A stretch of DNA of 33,171 nt from a virus. Positions 32,080 to 33,171 of the stretch are shown here, in pieces; within the stretch, counting starts at the first letter, position 1, and every line of letters starts with the position of its first letter. The stretch is taken from positions 1 to 33,171 of IMG/VR virus record IMGVR_UViG_3300042907_001875, one strand, 5' to 3'. Position numbers and translations under genes: made by a program. The notes beneath the pieces were generated by a model. The model did no database searches. It saw only the letters and a list, made by a program, of their open reading frames with translations, and had not been told where the DNA came from.

Positions 32080-33006
32080 ATGTTTGACGGAGAAACAGCT
32101 ACAAAAACATTTCAAACCCTTAACGCTAATCAAGGAGGAGGGCTTCCAAGTTTATTATTGCCAAATAAAGAACTTTGGGATTGTTGCTCACAATTTAAAA
32201 TAAAGGTTCTTGCAAACGTTGATGAGCCAAATGATAATTTTCAAAATGATTTTACATCGTTTATTGAGGCTTGTTCATCTTCCGCAAGTGGAGCAGTTTA
32301 TAAGTTATGGAAAGGCTCAACTTTAGTAGGTACAATGAGTGGCGGTTCTATTTATGGAACTGATTATCCTTTTGGATTCGTGACTTCACAGGGTCGCAAA
32401 TATGTTGGCTATAAAGTAAATTGGGTTGATGTTCTTGGAAATCATGGAGACGGAATTTATAAGGTATCTCTTGAAATAACAGACTCTTTATTAGGTAACT
32501 CAGAAGCGTTCAGCTTTGAGTATAGCTTATGCAGATATAGGGCAGATAGGGCTGACGTAACTGTTAGGCTTCAATGGTACTTAAATGGCACTATAGGAGA
32601 CGTTAGGAGTGAAAGAATGACCTTTGATTATCTTAACTTAAATTGGGTTAATCAAATAAGAATATCAGGCTTCTTTGGATTTCCCGAGGGGACCTATACA
32701 AAGGAGAATGTTCAATATCAAAATGGAGTTAGGGAATGGACGTTTGATGAAATGGAGCAGAGTTACAAAATAAAAACAAAGCCTATTCCGTCACATATCC
32801 ATAACCTATTAATGGTTCAAACAATGCAGTCAGACAGGTGCTTAATCACTGACTACAATGCTAAAAATACGGAAAGCTACGTTGATAAAGAAATCATGTT
32901 TGAAACGGAGTATAAGCCCGATTGGAAACCTCTTGTTAGCAGACTCGCTCCGGTACAACTATCAGTGAAATTAAGATTTAATAATTATAAAAAACGAAGA
33001 TTCTAA
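32080..33006 (+). CDS. Tail structural protein (308 aa)
   Basis: A soluble, aromatic-rich protein with alternating beta segments (about 30-180) and no recognised motif or membrane segment. Its position between the large baseplate protein and the junction-spanning appendage gene suggests a tail tip or fibre-linking protein. The stop TAA overlaps the next start (TAATG at 33004-33008), implying coupled translation with the appendage gene. Confidence 0.65.
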   Translation: MFDGETATKTFQTLNANQGGGLPSLLLPNKELWDCCSQFKIKVLANVDEPNDNFQNDFTSFIEACSSSASGAVYKLWKGSTLVGTMSGGSIYGTDYPFGFVTSQGRKYVGYKVNWVDVLGNHGDGIYKVSLEITDSLLGNSEAFSFEYSLCRYRADRADVTVRLQWYLNGTIGDVRSERMTFDYLNLNWVNQIRISGFFGFPEGTYTKENVQYQNGVREWTFDEMEQSYKIKTKPIPSHIHNLLMVQTMQSDRCLITDYNAKNTESYVDKEIMFETEYKPDWKPLVSRLAPVQLSVKLRFNNYKKRRF

Positions 33007-33171
33007 TGGGACAAAAAATTACAGATTATCCAAATGAACAAACATTATTTGATGAGAGCGACAAGTTTGATATTTCAGCAAAAATAGTAGGTGGTTATGA
33101 AAGCAAGTGGTATTCTCCTGCTACATTATTTGCCAATGTTTACAATTACATTCAAAACCTTTTTGTTAAGG
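33006..33171 (+). CDS. Tail appendage/fibre-like protein, 5' part of gene crossing the junction
   Basis: Start of the gene that continues at base 1 of the window (see 1-1037). ATG 33006 overlaps the preceding stop. The product begins MGQKITDYPNEQTLFDES; at the left end the same residue 14 is Val instead of Leu because of the one-base difference between repeat copies. Confidence 0.8.
   Translation, partial: MGQKITDYPNEQTLFDESDKFDISAKIVGGYESKWYSPATLFANVYNYIQNLFVK
33019..33171. repeat. Right copy of terminal direct repeat (153 bp)
   Basis: Equals bases 1-153 with one mismatch (T at 33045 for G at 27). See the left copy. Confidence 0.95.

Noticed and set aside
1-33171. Integrase, lysogeny module, CRISPR, insertion sequences, tRNA genes
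   Set aside because: Looked for on both strands; no recombinase motifs, spacer-like repeats, transposase frames or tRNA features seen.

Overview
The window is one essentially complete genome of a tailed bacteriophage (siphovirus-like, HK97 capsid lineage) that infects a member of the Bacteroidota. The first 153 bases recur at the right end (33019-33171) with one mismatch, so the molecule is circularly permuted or terminally redundant with a unit of about 33,018 bp, and one tail gene runs across the junction. The host assignment rests on promoters of the TAnnTTTG type, A-rich sequence instead of Shine-Dalgarno sites before most starts, low GC, and families frequent in Bacteroidota phages (BT4734-like primase N-terminus, DUF3127, M15 peptidase). 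All genes I support are on the + strand. I see no integrase, tRNA, rRNA, CRISPR array or insertion sequence.

Layout from position 1: the end of the tail appendage gene and a lysis cassette (three small membrane proteins and an M15 endolysin, 1037-2282), closed by a strong terminator (2333-2360). Early operon 1 (2482-4265) and early operon 2 (4338-6610) start behind near-identical palindromic promoter/operators and encode a RadC-like protein, an OB-fold protein, an ERF recombinase, a PD-(D/E)XK nuclease and unknowns. A 200 bp repeat-rich gap (6611-6810), a candidate origin, precedes a primase-helicase, an SF2 helicase and a VRR-NUC nuclease. Small unknown genes follow (10812-11612).

The unusual part is 11614-16490: a cysteine-rich PP-loop ATPase, a small basic protein, then a tightly coupled operon behind its own promoter: ParB-like protein, cupin-like protein, PAPS-reductase-like protein, IbrA-like PAPS-reductase-like protein and IbrB-like ParB/Srx protein. 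The two PAPS-reductase-like proteins of the operon lack the catalytic ECGxH cysteine motif of assimilatory reductases, and ParB-like partners suggest a nucleic-acid-directed chemistry or a regulatory function rather than sulfur assimilation.

The late region follows directly: small and large terminase, portal, a 28-residue micro-ORF, S78 prohead protease, major capsid protein with a terminator behind it, connector and neck genes, a probable tail tube with a terminator behind it, two tail-assembly-like genes, an 850-residue tape measure, and four larger tail/baseplate/appendage genes plus a small overlapping one, leading across the junction to the lysis genes. Genes overlap or abut almost everywhere, so transcription is probably a few long polycistronic units separated by the promoters and terminators listed.
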